Assembly (NCBI GenBank): GCA_963783095.1
Contig: CAWAMR010000004.1
Coordinates: 186,001 to 250,000 of the forward strand
Direction of reading: 5' to 3'
DNA from: CAWAMR01 sp963783095
GTDB lineage: Bacteria; Planctomycetota; Planctomycetia; Gemmatales; Gemmataceae
Length of the DNA: 64,000 nt
The position numbers and the translations under genes were made by a program. Shown here in pieces: positions 38,229-46,599 of this stretch; position 1 is the first letter of the stretch, and each line of letters begins with the position of its first letter. The notes below the pieces were generated by a model. That model worked only from the letters and a program-made list of their open reading frames with translations, was not told the DNA's origin and ran no database searches.

Positions 38229-40457
38229 ATGGCCACACGGATTGGAACTGACGTACTTCGAGCGGCATTATCTTCCGCATCGGCAAAGGCGCTTACGGAT
38301 CGCGATCTGCTCGCCCGCTTCAGCGAAGGCGACCAGGCCGCCTTTGAGATCATTCTCAATCGCCACGCCAATATGGTTCTCGGCGTCTGCCGTCGTTTGC
38401 TACCGACGATTCAAGACGCTGAAGATGCTTGCCAGGCAACATTTCTAATTCTGGCTTGGAAAGCCCAATCGGGTGTATGGCAATCATCCATCGCCAACTG
38501 GCTCTATACCACCGCGCGACGAGTCGCATCCAAAGCAAACCGAACGATAGCCCGTCGGCAAAAGCACGAATCCGGTGCGACGCCAAATCCTCCCATCTCG
38601 GTACTCGATCAACTGACCGGACGAGAAGTATTCGCCGCACTGGACGAAGAACTGGAGAAGTTGCAGTCGATCTACCGCGAACCTTTGGCTCTGTGTTACC
38701 TTCAAGGGCTGAGCCGGGAGGAAGCAGCTATTCGCCTGGGGATTCCTGCCGGCACCTTGAAAAGTCAGCTCGAACGCGGACGGCAAAAGCTCGCCGATGC
38801 ACTGACGAGACGCGGCATCGTCGTCAGCATCGGGATGATGGCCCTTGCCGCCAGTTCCTCGGCCGGCGCGTCTTCGCCGCAAATAATTCAATCGATCTTG
38901 ACTACAATTGGCGGTTCACCGTCCGTTTCGGTGGCCGAACTTGCAAATGGAGTTGCTATGAACGGGTTCTCATTGAAAATGAAAGTGCTGGCGCTCGTGA
39001 TAATGGCCGCGATGGGATTCGGCCTGGTGTCGATGCAAATCAACGCCGAACCACAGAAACCGAAAGACAAATCAGAGCACAAGCCGCTCGCTCCCGAAGC
39101 CAACGCCAAGCCTGCCGATACGGCGAAACCGGCCAATGCGCCCAAGTTGGCGGACTCGGCAATTGGTTTCACCTCCAGGCCGGAACTGCGCAGCGCATTG
39201 GAACTCGATCTTTCGCAGACATTGGGGTTAGCATGGAGTGAAGATCGGGCGCAACTGGCAATCCACGGCTATTCCCCGCGGCCCGGCAACGGGGAAGCGC
39301 AGCATCGGCTCGCGATCGTATCGGACATCGGTTCGAAGGATCCGAAAGAGGTCACCAAGAGCCTCCCGGAAACAACCGCACTGGTCGGATTTGCGCCGGA
39401 CGGCACAACCCTTTTGACGGAACTTCGAGAATACGAATTGCTCAGTGGGTTCCATCGGCTCAGCTTTTGGGATGTCGGAGAATCTGGTCGGCCTATGTTC
39501 CCACGCCTTCGGACGGTAAACCTCAACCCGGACCCGACGAAGGGCAACGTCTTTGGCCGCGACGGACGAACTTTCCGAACCGTCCGCACAGAAGCCGGGA
39601 AAAAGTCAATCTACACCCAACTCGAGGTCTGTTCTGTCAGTGTCGAGACCGGCAAGGTACTCAAGACGCTACTGACAATCGATGGGGAGTTCATCGCGTT
39701 CCATCTGGCCGCCACCGGCAAGCAAATTGCCCTGATGGACGCGCAGGATCGGGTCGCCGTCTGGGACGTGGACCGAGCAACGAAACTGTGGACCACTGTC
39801 GTAAGGTCCGACCGCAAGTCTGCTCCAACCAGCCCGCCAGCGACTCCAACAACTCCGATGTATGTCCCGCTATCAGATGATCCCCGACTGCTTCCGCCCT
39901 CCCGGCCAATGGTAAGGACGCCAGACAATAGAATTCTTCCTTTCACTGGTTTCGAAACGCAGGCGAAGTCCAAACAAACCGAAGCATACGCAGCAGCCAC
40001 TCTGGCACTTTCGCCCGATGGCGGCCGAGTTCTCTATTCGAGGGGCATCGGTCGCCCCATCGTTCTCGATGGCCGGACCGGCAAAACTCTCCCGGAATTG
40101 CAGCAAGCAGATCTTTTGTTTGTGGGTGGTCCCCTGGTTCATCACGGTGACACCGGAGTGGAGAAAGCCGAACCTCTGGGCTATGGTCAATGCTATTTCA
40201 CGCGCGACGGTCGGCTCCTTACCCTATGCGGTACACAATTCGCCGAACCACCTCGTGGCTTGGAGTACGAGTTCAAAGGACAGTTCCTATCGGTTTGGGA
40301 CACCAACACCGGAAAGCTTCTGAAGAAGTGGAACCAGCGTGTAGAGTTCTCGGTCTGCCCGACCAAGCCGATTCTGGCCATTGTGGAGAACAACCGGATG
40401 GGTGGGATGCGCCTCGGGTTCTGGGACTTTTCCGCTGAGAAGCCGGTCGAGAAGTGA
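38229..40457 (+). CDS. ECF sigma factor fused to membrane WD40 sensor
   Basis: Intact 742-residue fusion. Residues about 20-110: sigma-70 region 2 (LLARFSEGDQAAFEIILNRH; AEDACQATFLILAWKA). About 135-195: region 4 (LQSIYREPLALCYLQGLSRE; AIRLGIPAGTLKSQLERGRQ) for -35 recognition. Then a short hydrophobic stretch, a membrane helix (MKVLALVIMAAMGFGLVSMQ, about 255-275), a Lys/Pro/Ala linker and a C-terminal propeller with weak WD40-like repeats (VGFAPDGTTLLTEL; GKQIALMDAQDRVAVWDVDR; ATLALSPDGGRVLYSR; GQFLSVWDTNTGKLLKKW). This planctomycete architecture suggests a sigma factor tethered to the membrane and controlled by an outside sensor. Start ATG at 38229; two ATG lie upstream in the open frame. 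Confidence 0.85.
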   Translation: MATRIGTDVLRAALSSASAKALTDRDLLARFSEGDQAAFEIILNRHANMVLGVCRRLLPTIQDAEDACQATFLILAWKAQSGVWQSSIANWLYTTARRVASKANRTIARRQKHESGATPNPPISVLDQLTGREVFAALDEELEKLQSIYREPLALCYLQGLSREEAAIRLGIPAGTLKSQLERGRQKLADALTRRGIVVSIGMMALAASSSAGASSPQIIQSILTTIGGSPSVSVAELANGVAMNGFSLKMKVLALVIMAAMGFGLVSMQINAEPQKPKDKSEHKPLAPEANAKPADTAKPANAPKLADSAIGFTSRPELRSALELDLSQTLGLAWSEDRAQLAIHGYSPRPGNGEAQHRLAIVSDIGSKDPKEVTKSLPETTALVGFAPDGTTLLTELREYELLSGFHRLSFWDVGESGRPMFPRLRTVNLNPDPTKGNVFGRDGRTFRTVRTEAGKKSIYTQLEVCSVSVETGKVLKTLLTIDGEFIAFHLAATGKQIALMDAQDRVAVWDVDRATKLWTTVVRSDRKSAPTSPPATPTTPMYVPLSDDPRLLPPSRPMVRTPDNRILPFTGFETQAKSKQTEAYAAATLALSPDGGRVLYSRGIGRPIVLDGRTGKTLPELQQADLLFVGGPLVHHGDTGVEKAEPLGYGQCYFTRDGRLLTLCGTQFAEPPRGLEYEFKGQFLSVWDTNTGKLLKKWNQRVEFSVCPTKPILAIVENNRMGGMRLGFWDFSAEKPVEK

Positions 40458-40623
40458 ACCCATGCGAGGCTGCTGAAACTTCCGAAGCTCTCAATTCCGA
40501 AAAAAATGAAGACAACGGACATTGAGCGCACATAACACATCTAAAGGAGATCTTAAAGCAGAGGCCAGCGCTGTGGCAAACAGTCAATTGAGTACCAAAG
40601 GTCTTGCCGTGAAAGGAATCACG

Positions 40624-43251
40624 ATGAAAACGAAATGCCTGGCGTTGGCAATGATTGCAACAGCCTTGACGAGCTTCGGCATTGCGTCGATGCAAATCGA
40701 AGCGGGGCCGACCCAGCCGGTGATAGAGAAGTCCAATCAGCCGCCGATGAAAGGCGAAGCCAAGAAGGAAACACCTCCAAAGCAGGCACGCGTCGATGAA
40801 TTGGGCGATCCACTGCCTGAGCAGGCTCTTTTCCGAATTGGCACGAATCGATTGCAGCACAGCGGCATTCGGACACTGGCGGTTTCCGAAGATGGTCGAT
40901 TCCTGGCTTCGTGTGCCTACGACAGGATCGTAAAAGTATGGGATCCCAAGGATGGTCGGCCAATATGGACGTTCAAGATGTCGGGGCCGGAGTTGTCTGG
41001 ATGGGGGCTGGCCTTTTCTCGGGACGGCAAGGAACTGGCCGTCGTTTCGCAATCCAACTCCAAATCCAAAGAGAGCGGAAGGGTGTGCCGCTGGGACATG
41101 TCCACTGGCCGAGTTCTGCAATGCGACATGCCGATCGAAGAAAAATCGCAAGACGTCGTCAATGATGTCGCTCTTGCATGTCGCGACAACGGCAAATATC
41201 TTGCTGCTGAAACCATCGATCGGGACATCTCGTTATATTCTCCGGCAATCGCCGACTCGGGCAGAACACTGAAAGGACATCCTGGAAAAGTCACGCGTCT
41301 GTGCTTCGCAAAAGATGCGAAGACGCTGATCTCGCTGGACAATAAAGGCAACCTTTTCTTTTGGTCGACTTCGGACGGCAAGAAAATCGCCAAACTCGAT
41401 TTGCCGCCGGTGAAAGGCCAGGATCTCGATGTCGATTTTCCGACCCTCGCTCTGTCTGCTGATGGGAAGATCCTCGCGGTCTGCCTGCAAGACGGTTCAA
41501 CCAGAATTCTCGATGCAAAAGGTCGGGAATTGCGCCGGCTGCCGACGACGCAGGGGGGGCAAGCCTTGGCGTTTTCGCCGGACGGCAAGACTCTATTCAC
41601 GGGCCAAAACATGATCGATGCCTGGAGGGTGGAAAACGCGGAACCCATCGCCATCCTGAAGCAGACAATAGATCCCATTTTCGCTCTTGCCATCACACCG
41701 GACGGCAAAATTGCCGCTTTTGCAGATTTCCACGTCAAGGAACTCTACGATCATCCCATCCAGAAAGACCACAAGTGTTTTCGACTGGTCGAGATTGCCA
41801 CGGGCAAAGTCGTATTCGAAGGCGACATTTCCTGCAAGGCAGGCATCAGGTTCTCGCCTCGGGGCGCACTCGCCGTTGCTTCCGGCGACAACACCATTGT
41901 CAGTTGGGACGTTGCCAACCGCGAGAAAACTGTTCTGGCCAATTCGAAAACTCTTTTGACTTGCCAGGGAAAGGTTCAGTTCTTCGTCTTTTCACCGGAC
42001 GGCTCCCTCGTGGCCACGATCGAAGAAGACAAACTTGTTCGCATTTACGACATCGCTGCCAAGAAAGTCGCCCTCAAAGTCAAACCTTCCGGTCAAACCT
42101 ACGACATCGCCTTTTCTCCGGATGGGAAAATCCTCGCGACGACGGGGGAACGTTTGCGCTCCAACACCGAGCAAAATCCAAGCAAATCGCGCCAGTTTGT
42201 CGAACTTTGGAATTCGGTAAGCGGCAAAGAACTGACCATAAACGAGTATCTTCGCTCAATGGCCCATACGGTCGTCTTTCATCCTCAAGGAAAATCTCTC
42301 GCGGCAATCCATTTGCCGGCCAAAACCCTCAAAGACTCCACCAAGTCTCCGGAAGATTACCTTGAAAGAATCTGCATTTGGGATGAAGGATTCGTTCGCG
42401 AAAAACGCCGTTTTGAAGACCCCGCCCAGCTTGAAAGCGTCAAAGCCGAGATCGCAGGCGGGAATGTAGGCTGGATCAGCGCTCGTTGCGAAGCCGCCCC
42501 CGCTGCTTTTTCGCCGGACGGTCGGACCTTTGCTGTTGCAGAATGGGACGACCGCATCGGCATTTATGAAACAGCATCGGGGCTGCCGCGTAGCCGTTTG
42601 CGAGGTCATCTGAGCGGCGTCACGGGACTCCGTTTCACTCCTGATGGCAAGACCCTGGTTACCACCAGCCAGGACTCCACTCTATTGATTTGGGATGTGA
42701 CCGGAATGCGAACCGGCACGAAGCTTTCCGGTCGAGCCGAGGAGTTCTACGAATTGCTGGCCGGTGCCGATGCCGAAAAGGCGGGCAAAGCGATCTGCGC
42801 CCTGGTCGATAGGCCGGCGGAAGCTGTTATTGTTTTGCGCAAGAAAGTAAAACCTGTATCGATCACAAAGGAATTCTTGGATAAACTGGTCGCCGATTTG
42901 GACGACTCGAAGTTCGCTGTCCGCGAGAAAGCCACTCGCGAATTGGCGGCCCTGGGGCCGCTCGCCGAGGCGGTCTTGAGAAAGAAACTTCAAGCGAAAC
43001 CATCCGTTGAAGCGGAGACGCGCATTGAGAAACTGCTTTCGTATCTGAAAGCAAAGCTAAATATGGATCAGCTACGCGAAGTTCGCGCGGTGGAAGTATT
43101 GGAGCGGATTGAAACGCGCGAAGCACGCGACTTTCTTCGCGATTTGGCCCAAGGTTACGAAGGAGCCCTGTTGACTATTCACGCGCGCGATGCACTGCGT
43201 CGTTTGGATGTTCGCTCGGTCGAGGAGATTCTCCGGAAAAAAGAGCGATGA
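40624..43251 (+). CDS. Membrane WD40 repeat protein with HEAT-like C-terminus
   Basis: 875 residues, no frameshift. An N-terminal membrane/signal helix (MKTKCLALAMIATALTSFGI ASMQIEA) closely resembles the helix of the preceding sigma fusion. It continues PKQARVDELGDPLPEQALFR, a standard planctomycete WD40 opening, and many repeats: HSGIRTLAVSEDGRFLASCA, YDRIVKVWDPKDG, QALAFSPDGKTLFTGQNMID, VTGLRFTPDGKTLVTTSQDS, TLLIWDVTGM. The C-terminus (about 735-875) is a HEAT-like tail (VADLDDSKFAVREKATRELA; EVRAVEVLERIETREARDFL). The ATG at 40624 has AAAGGA six bases upstream. The frame is open upstream to 40522 with sigma-linker-like sequence. It follows the sigma gene and probably shares its signalling role. 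Confidence 0.85.
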   Translation: MKTKCLALAMIATALTSFGIASMQIEAGPTQPVIEKSNQPPMKGEAKKETPPKQARVDELGDPLPEQALFRIGTNRLQHSGIRTLAVSEDGRFLASCAYDRIVKVWDPKDGRPIWTFKMSGPELSGWGLAFSRDGKELAVVSQSNSKSKESGRVCRWDMSTGRVLQCDMPIEEKSQDVVNDVALACRDNGKYLAAETIDRDISLYSPAIADSGRTLKGHPGKVTRLCFAKDAKTLISLDNKGNLFFWSTSDGKKIAKLDLPPVKGQDLDVDFPTLALSADGKILAVCLQDGSTRILDAKGRELRRLPTTQGGQALAFSPDGKTLFTGQNMIDAWRVENAEPIAILKQTIDPIFALAITPDGKIAAFADFHVKELYDHPIQKDHKCFRLVEIATGKVVFEGDISCKAGIRFSPRGALAVASGDNTIVSWDVANREKTVLANSKTLLTCQGKVQFFVFSPDGSLVATIEEDKLVRIYDIAAKKVALKVKPSGQTYDIAFSPDGKILATTGERLRSNTEQNPSKSRQFVELWNSVSGKELTINEYLRSMAHTVVFHPQGKSLAAIHLPAKTLKDSTKSPEDYLERICIWDEGFVREKRRFEDPAQLESVKAEIAGGNVGWISARCEAAPAAFSPDGRTFAVAEWDDRIGIYETASGLPRSRLRGHLSGVTGLRFTPDGKTLVTTSQDSTLLIWDVTGMRTGTKLSGRAEEFYELLAGADAEKAGKAICALVDRPAEAVIVLRKKVKPVSITKEFLDKLVADLDDSKFAVREKATRELAALGPLAEAVLRKKLQAKPSVEAETRIEKLLSYLKAKLNMDQLREVRAVEVLERIETREARDFLRDLAQGYEGALLTIHARDALRRLDVRSVEEILRKKER

Positions 43252-43304
43252 GGCGGACACTTCTCGCTGGACGCGACAAAGATGCCGCCTTTGCCCAAGC
43301 CATC

Positions 43305-43331
43305 TCGTTCCCACGCAGAGCGTAGGAACGA
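43305..43331. repeat. Short palindromic repeat 'TCGTTCC...GGAACGA'
   Basis: Hairpin with a TCGTTCC-CACGC arm and its near complement. This is a form of a dispersed REP-like word (CGTTCCCACGCTCTGCGTGG) that I recognise from many bacterial genomes. It is 54 bp downstream of the WD40 gene and followed by a second short palindrome GCTACCGGTAGC (43354-43365). It lies between convergent genes and may help end transcription. Confidence 0.6.
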
Positions 43332-43433
43332 CTGCGGTTTTCTTTGGGATCGCGCTACCGGTAGCGTCCGGCTAGAAGTCTCGTTTTCAGTGTTCAGTTT
43401 TCAGTAAAGAGATTTGGTCTTGACGAACATGCG

Positions 43434-44984
43434 CTATGGTCGCAAGCCACGACCCGGCAAGCTCTGGGTTCGTTTTCCTTCGGTAAGGACCGGGACTCCG
43501 TTTACGAACACGTGATCCATTCCCGCTGCGAGCGTTTTTCCGTCATCGAACGTGGAACGATCTGCAATCTGTGCAGGGTCAAAGACGATCACATCTGCGG
43601 CAAAGCCCTGTTTCAGCAAGCCCCGATCCTTTAGCCCGAATCGCCGTGCGCAGTGATAGGCTCCCTTCATGACAGCCTCTTCAAGAGACCAGACTCCCGA
43701 TCGAACGTAATGTCCAAGGTAACGGGCGAAGCAGCCTGTACCGCGCGGGTGCGGCTTGCCGCCGACGTAGATCCCATCGCTTCCTGCCATCATCGTCGGG
43801 TGTCGCATAAGACCTTGTATGTCCTGTTCCGTGCGGCGGGAATCGTGGGGTGCGACACAATTGGTTGCCATTTTCGTGGCGCAAAGCACATTGCAAACAA
43901 ACTCACCGATAGGCTGCTTCATCGCCTTTGCAGCAGCTTCCAGCGTCAGCCCTTCCAGATGCGCATAGTCCTTGGCAGGGATCGAGCCGAGCCTGACCTT
44001 TTCCAGAGGGATACGTGGTGAGGTGAACCACTTCTCGAGGTTCTTGCGGGTTGCCGGATCGTGGAGCCTATCGAGCGTCGCCTGGATACCGCCTTGCTGA
44101 ACATCGGCGGGCAAGGCGATCATACCCAGGATCGTGCTTCCGAAGAGATAACAGTAAAGATCGAAAGTGGTATCGACTCCCGCCGCACGCATGGCATCGA
44201 GTTTCGGGATCACTTGCTCGGCCTTGCTGTTGAAGTGCGAAATGTGAACTCCACAATTCGCTTCGCGCCCGATTCGTTCAACTTCGTCCATCGCGGCGAT
44301 CACGTTTTCCGGAGAATAGCCGCGCATGTGCGTGACGTAGATACCGCCAAACGGAGCAATTTCCTGGCAAAGGGCGATCAACTCATCGGTCTCGGCATAC
44401 CGGCTGGGTATGTAATCGAGTCCGGTGGAAAGTCCTATGGCACCCTCTTCCATCGCCTGTCGAACCCCGTGACGCATGTTCGTGAGTTCCTGCGAAGTGG
44501 GCGGACGGGTTTCCAGTCCCATCACTTCCATCCGGATGTTGCCGTTTGGGACCAAGCAAGCGGCATTGATCGCGCAGTTGCCTTTGAATTGATCGAGATA
44601 TTCTCCCATCGACGACCACGATCGGCCCGGTGTGGGGAAGTTGCCGTTGAATCCCGCAGTATAGTTGCGCATGTAGTCGAGCGTCGCATTCGACGCGGGT
44701 GCCATCGCGACACCATCCTGACCGATGATATACGTGGTGACGCCCTGCCGCACGGCCGGTTCGTGATAAGGATCGGCGAGAAGCACAAGATCGCCGTGAA
44801 CATGAGCATCGATCATGCCCGGCGCGACGACTTTGCCTTTGGCATCGATTCGCGTCTTTGCCTCGGCCTTGGCCAGTGCACCAATCGCCGCGATGCGATC
44901 GCCCTGGATGGCGACATCGGCACAGTACCAGGGTAATCCGCTGCCATCAACGACTCGGCCGCCTGTGATGAGGATATCAATCAT
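43434..44984 (-). CDS. N-acyl-D-amino-acid deacylase family amidohydrolase
   Basis: Intact 516-residue metal-dependent amidohydrolase of the D-aminoacylase type, which removes the acyl group from N-acyl-D-amino acids. Start MIDILITGGRVVDGSGLPWY, metal site VAPGMIDAHVHGDLVLLADP, QGVTTYIIGQDGVAMAPAS, LSTGLDYIPSRYAETDELI, GGIYVTHMRGYSPENV, CGVHISHFNSKAEQVIPKLD, and catalytic Asp in MMAGSDGIYVGGKPHPRGTG. It has HVH rather than the HTH or HSH common in the family. The C-terminal LKQGFAADVIVFDPAQIADR closes the small beta domain. No signal peptide, so cytosolic. It is convergent with the WD40 gene and downstream of the DUF3748 gene on the same strand. Confidence 0.85.
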   Translation of the reverse strand: MIDILITGGRVVDGSGLPWYCADVAIQGDRIAAIGALAKAEAKTRIDAKGKVVAPGMIDAHVHGDLVLLADPYHEPAVRQGVTTYIIGQDGVAMAPASNATLDYMRNYTAGFNGNFPTPGRSWSSMGEYLDQFKGNCAINAACLVPNGNIRMEVMGLETRPPTSQELTNMRHGVRQAMEEGAIGLSTGLDYIPSRYAETDELIALCQEIAPFGGIYVTHMRGYSPENVIAAMDEVERIGREANCGVHISHFNSKAEQVIPKLDAMRAAGVDTTFDLYCYLFGSTILGMIALPADVQQGGIQATLDRLHDPATRKNLEKWFTSPRIPLEKVRLGSIPAKDYAHLEGLTLEAAAKAMKQPIGEFVCNVLCATKMATNCVAPHDSRRTEQDIQGLMRHPTMMAGSDGIYVGGKPHPRGTGCFARYLGHYVRSGVWSLEEAVMKGAYHCARRFGLKDRGLLKQGFAADVIVFDPAQIADRSTFDDGKTLAAGMDHVFVNGVPVLTEGKRTQSLPGRGLRP

Positions 44985-45076
44985 GAGAGAATCCTATGGA
45001 TGCTGGAAGTCTGATCCAAGAGTTGCGCATCCGATGATTGGACTGGTGTGTTTATCTTTGGTCGGGCACGTAGCTT

Positions 45077-45240
45077 TGACCCAAAACTCCAAATCACAAG
45101 CTCCAAATCACAAACAAATCCAAATTCCCAATGAAGACAAGAAACCAAGCTCCGGCAGCTGAAGGGTTTGCATTTGGGTCATTTCGAAATTGGAATCTGT
45201 TTGTTATTTGCGATTTGGATTTTGGGATTTTTTGGGTCAA
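45077..45240. repeat. AT-rich inverted repeat (~50-bp arms)
   Basis: The arms at about 45077-45130 and 45190-45240 are largely complementary, with internal iteration of the word CCAAATCACAA/TTTGGGATTTT. Such Trp/Gln-like AT-rich repeats are dispersed in many large environmental genomes. The right arm overlaps the stop codon of the DUF3748 gene, so it can also act as that gene's transcript end. Confidence 0.7.
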
Positions 45241-46559
45241 TGCTCGGGCACATCGCAAATGAATATCTGGTTGAAGCGCATCTCCTCGAACGGCACGGTT
45301 TTCACGTAAGCAATTTTTCCGCCATCCGGTGAAATGACGCATGCTTCCGGTCGAGGAGCGGTCGCATCATCGCAGCGTTCGGTAAGTCGAGTCGTTTTTC
45401 CCGAAGCTACTTCGGTAATACAGATGCTGTTGTCCATGACATGAGCGATGTTTCGACCATCGGGACTCCACGTGAACGCCGAGGCGATCCCATATTCATT
45501 GCGCGTAACTTGTCTGGGTTGGCCTCCCAGAGGTGAAACCGTCCAGAGTTGGACGATCCCATTATCGTCCTTCATCAGAAACGCGATTTGCGAGCCATCG
45601 GGTGAAGAGCGCAACCAGTGACGTGGCCCCTGGATTCCGGGGAATCGTCGATCGGTTGTGTAGGTCAGTCGGCGCTGGGCCGTGCCCTTGGGTGGGCAAG
45701 GTCGCAGCGTTGCCGTTCCTTCCAGTGGACCAGCACCGGGAATCGTCAAATCATCCGGGAGATCGACGATGAATACCTCCGAAACGGTTCGGCCCTGTTC
45801 ATCGAGAACGTGTCCCTGAAATGCGAGTGCTCGCTTTTGTCGAATGCCATCGGACCTCGTGTAACCTGAAGTACCAATCCAACCTTCCTCGAAGGCTTTT
45901 TTGATTTCATCCGAACCCGGTTTTGGATTCGCTGTCGTGCGCGTCACCAGTACCGAAAACCAGTTCCCATCGTGATTGCGCAGATGCTGGTGTCGGACAC
46001 TCACCGGTCCAACGGGAACACTCACGCCCACATTGCGAAGGTTCATCTGTTGCAGCGCATTCTCCTCGGTAAATTGCGAGAGAACATGATCCTCGTAGGT
46101 GAAACTCACTGCTTGCCCATCGGGACTGAATACGTGAACGTGGGAGCCGCCCCGCAAAGCGCCTGGAGTGTACGGCGCTAGGAGGTCGCAGGCATCGAGC
46201 GCGATGCCCACGCCGGGGCTCGCTTCCTCGACGATCACTCCGCGACGATGACTTGGCCCATACTTCCAATCGTCCGTGGGATATTCGGGGCCATGAATGA
46301 AGATAATTTTTCTTTCGGTTGGATGATAGGATGCCACGCCGCACATTGAGCTGTGCTTCGATTCATAGAGCGTGCGAACTTCCCCAGTCTCGACATCAAC
46401 ACTTTCGATCCGCGCTCCGTCAAACACCGCCCCTGCCACTTCGGATCGGATGTCATAAACGATCCGCCGGCTATCCGGCGACCAGACATTGATATTGGTG
46501 AGGATATGCCCGTGCGCGGCGAAGGTGATCTGGCGCTCGGTCGAAGAAGTCGGGAGCAT
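45237..46559 (-). CDS. DUF3748 TolB-like beta-propeller protein
   Basis: Intact 440-residue propeller. It begins MLPTSSTERQITFAAHGHIL and TNINVWSPDSRRIVYDIRSE, then EVRTLYESKHSSMCGVASYH, GSHVHVFSPDGQAVSFTYED, HQHLRNHDGNWFSVLVT, HWLRSSPDGSQIAFLMKDDN, GIVQLWTVSPLGGQPRQVTR and ACVISPDGGKIAYVKTVPF. The repeated W/SPDG blades are those of TolB/oligogalacturonide-lyase-like propellers; the overall sequence matches DUF3748. No clear signal peptide is visible with this start, so the location is uncertain. The function is unknown. The amidohydrolase gene follows on the same strand after the inverted repeat. Confidence 0.75.
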   Translation of the reverse strand: MLPTSSTERQITFAAHGHILTNINVWSPDSRRIVYDIRSEVAGAVFDGARIESVDVETGEVRTLYESKHSSMCGVASYHPTERKIIFIHGPEYPTDDWKYGPSHRRGVIVEEASPGVGIALDACDLLAPYTPGALRGGSHVHVFSPDGQAVSFTYEDHVLSQFTEENALQQMNLRNVGVSVPVGPVSVRHQHLRNHDGNWFSVLVTRTTANPKPGSDEIKKAFEEGWIGTSGYTRSDGIRQKRALAFQGHVLDEQGRTVSEVFIVDLPDDLTIPGAGPLEGTATLRPCPPKGTAQRRLTYTTDRRFPGIQGPRHWLRSSPDGSQIAFLMKDDNGIVQLWTVSPLGGQPRQVTRNEYGIASAFTWSPDGRNIAHVMDNSICITEVASGKTTRLTERCDDATAPRPEACVISPDGGKIAYVKTVPFEEMRFNQIFICDVPEH

Positions 46560-46599
46560 GGTTGAGTGGCCTTGAGGCCGTAAGGAACGAGGCACGCGA

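Noticed and set aside
44061..44936. 291-residue plus-strand frame
   Set aside because: Antisense to the intact amidohydrolase.
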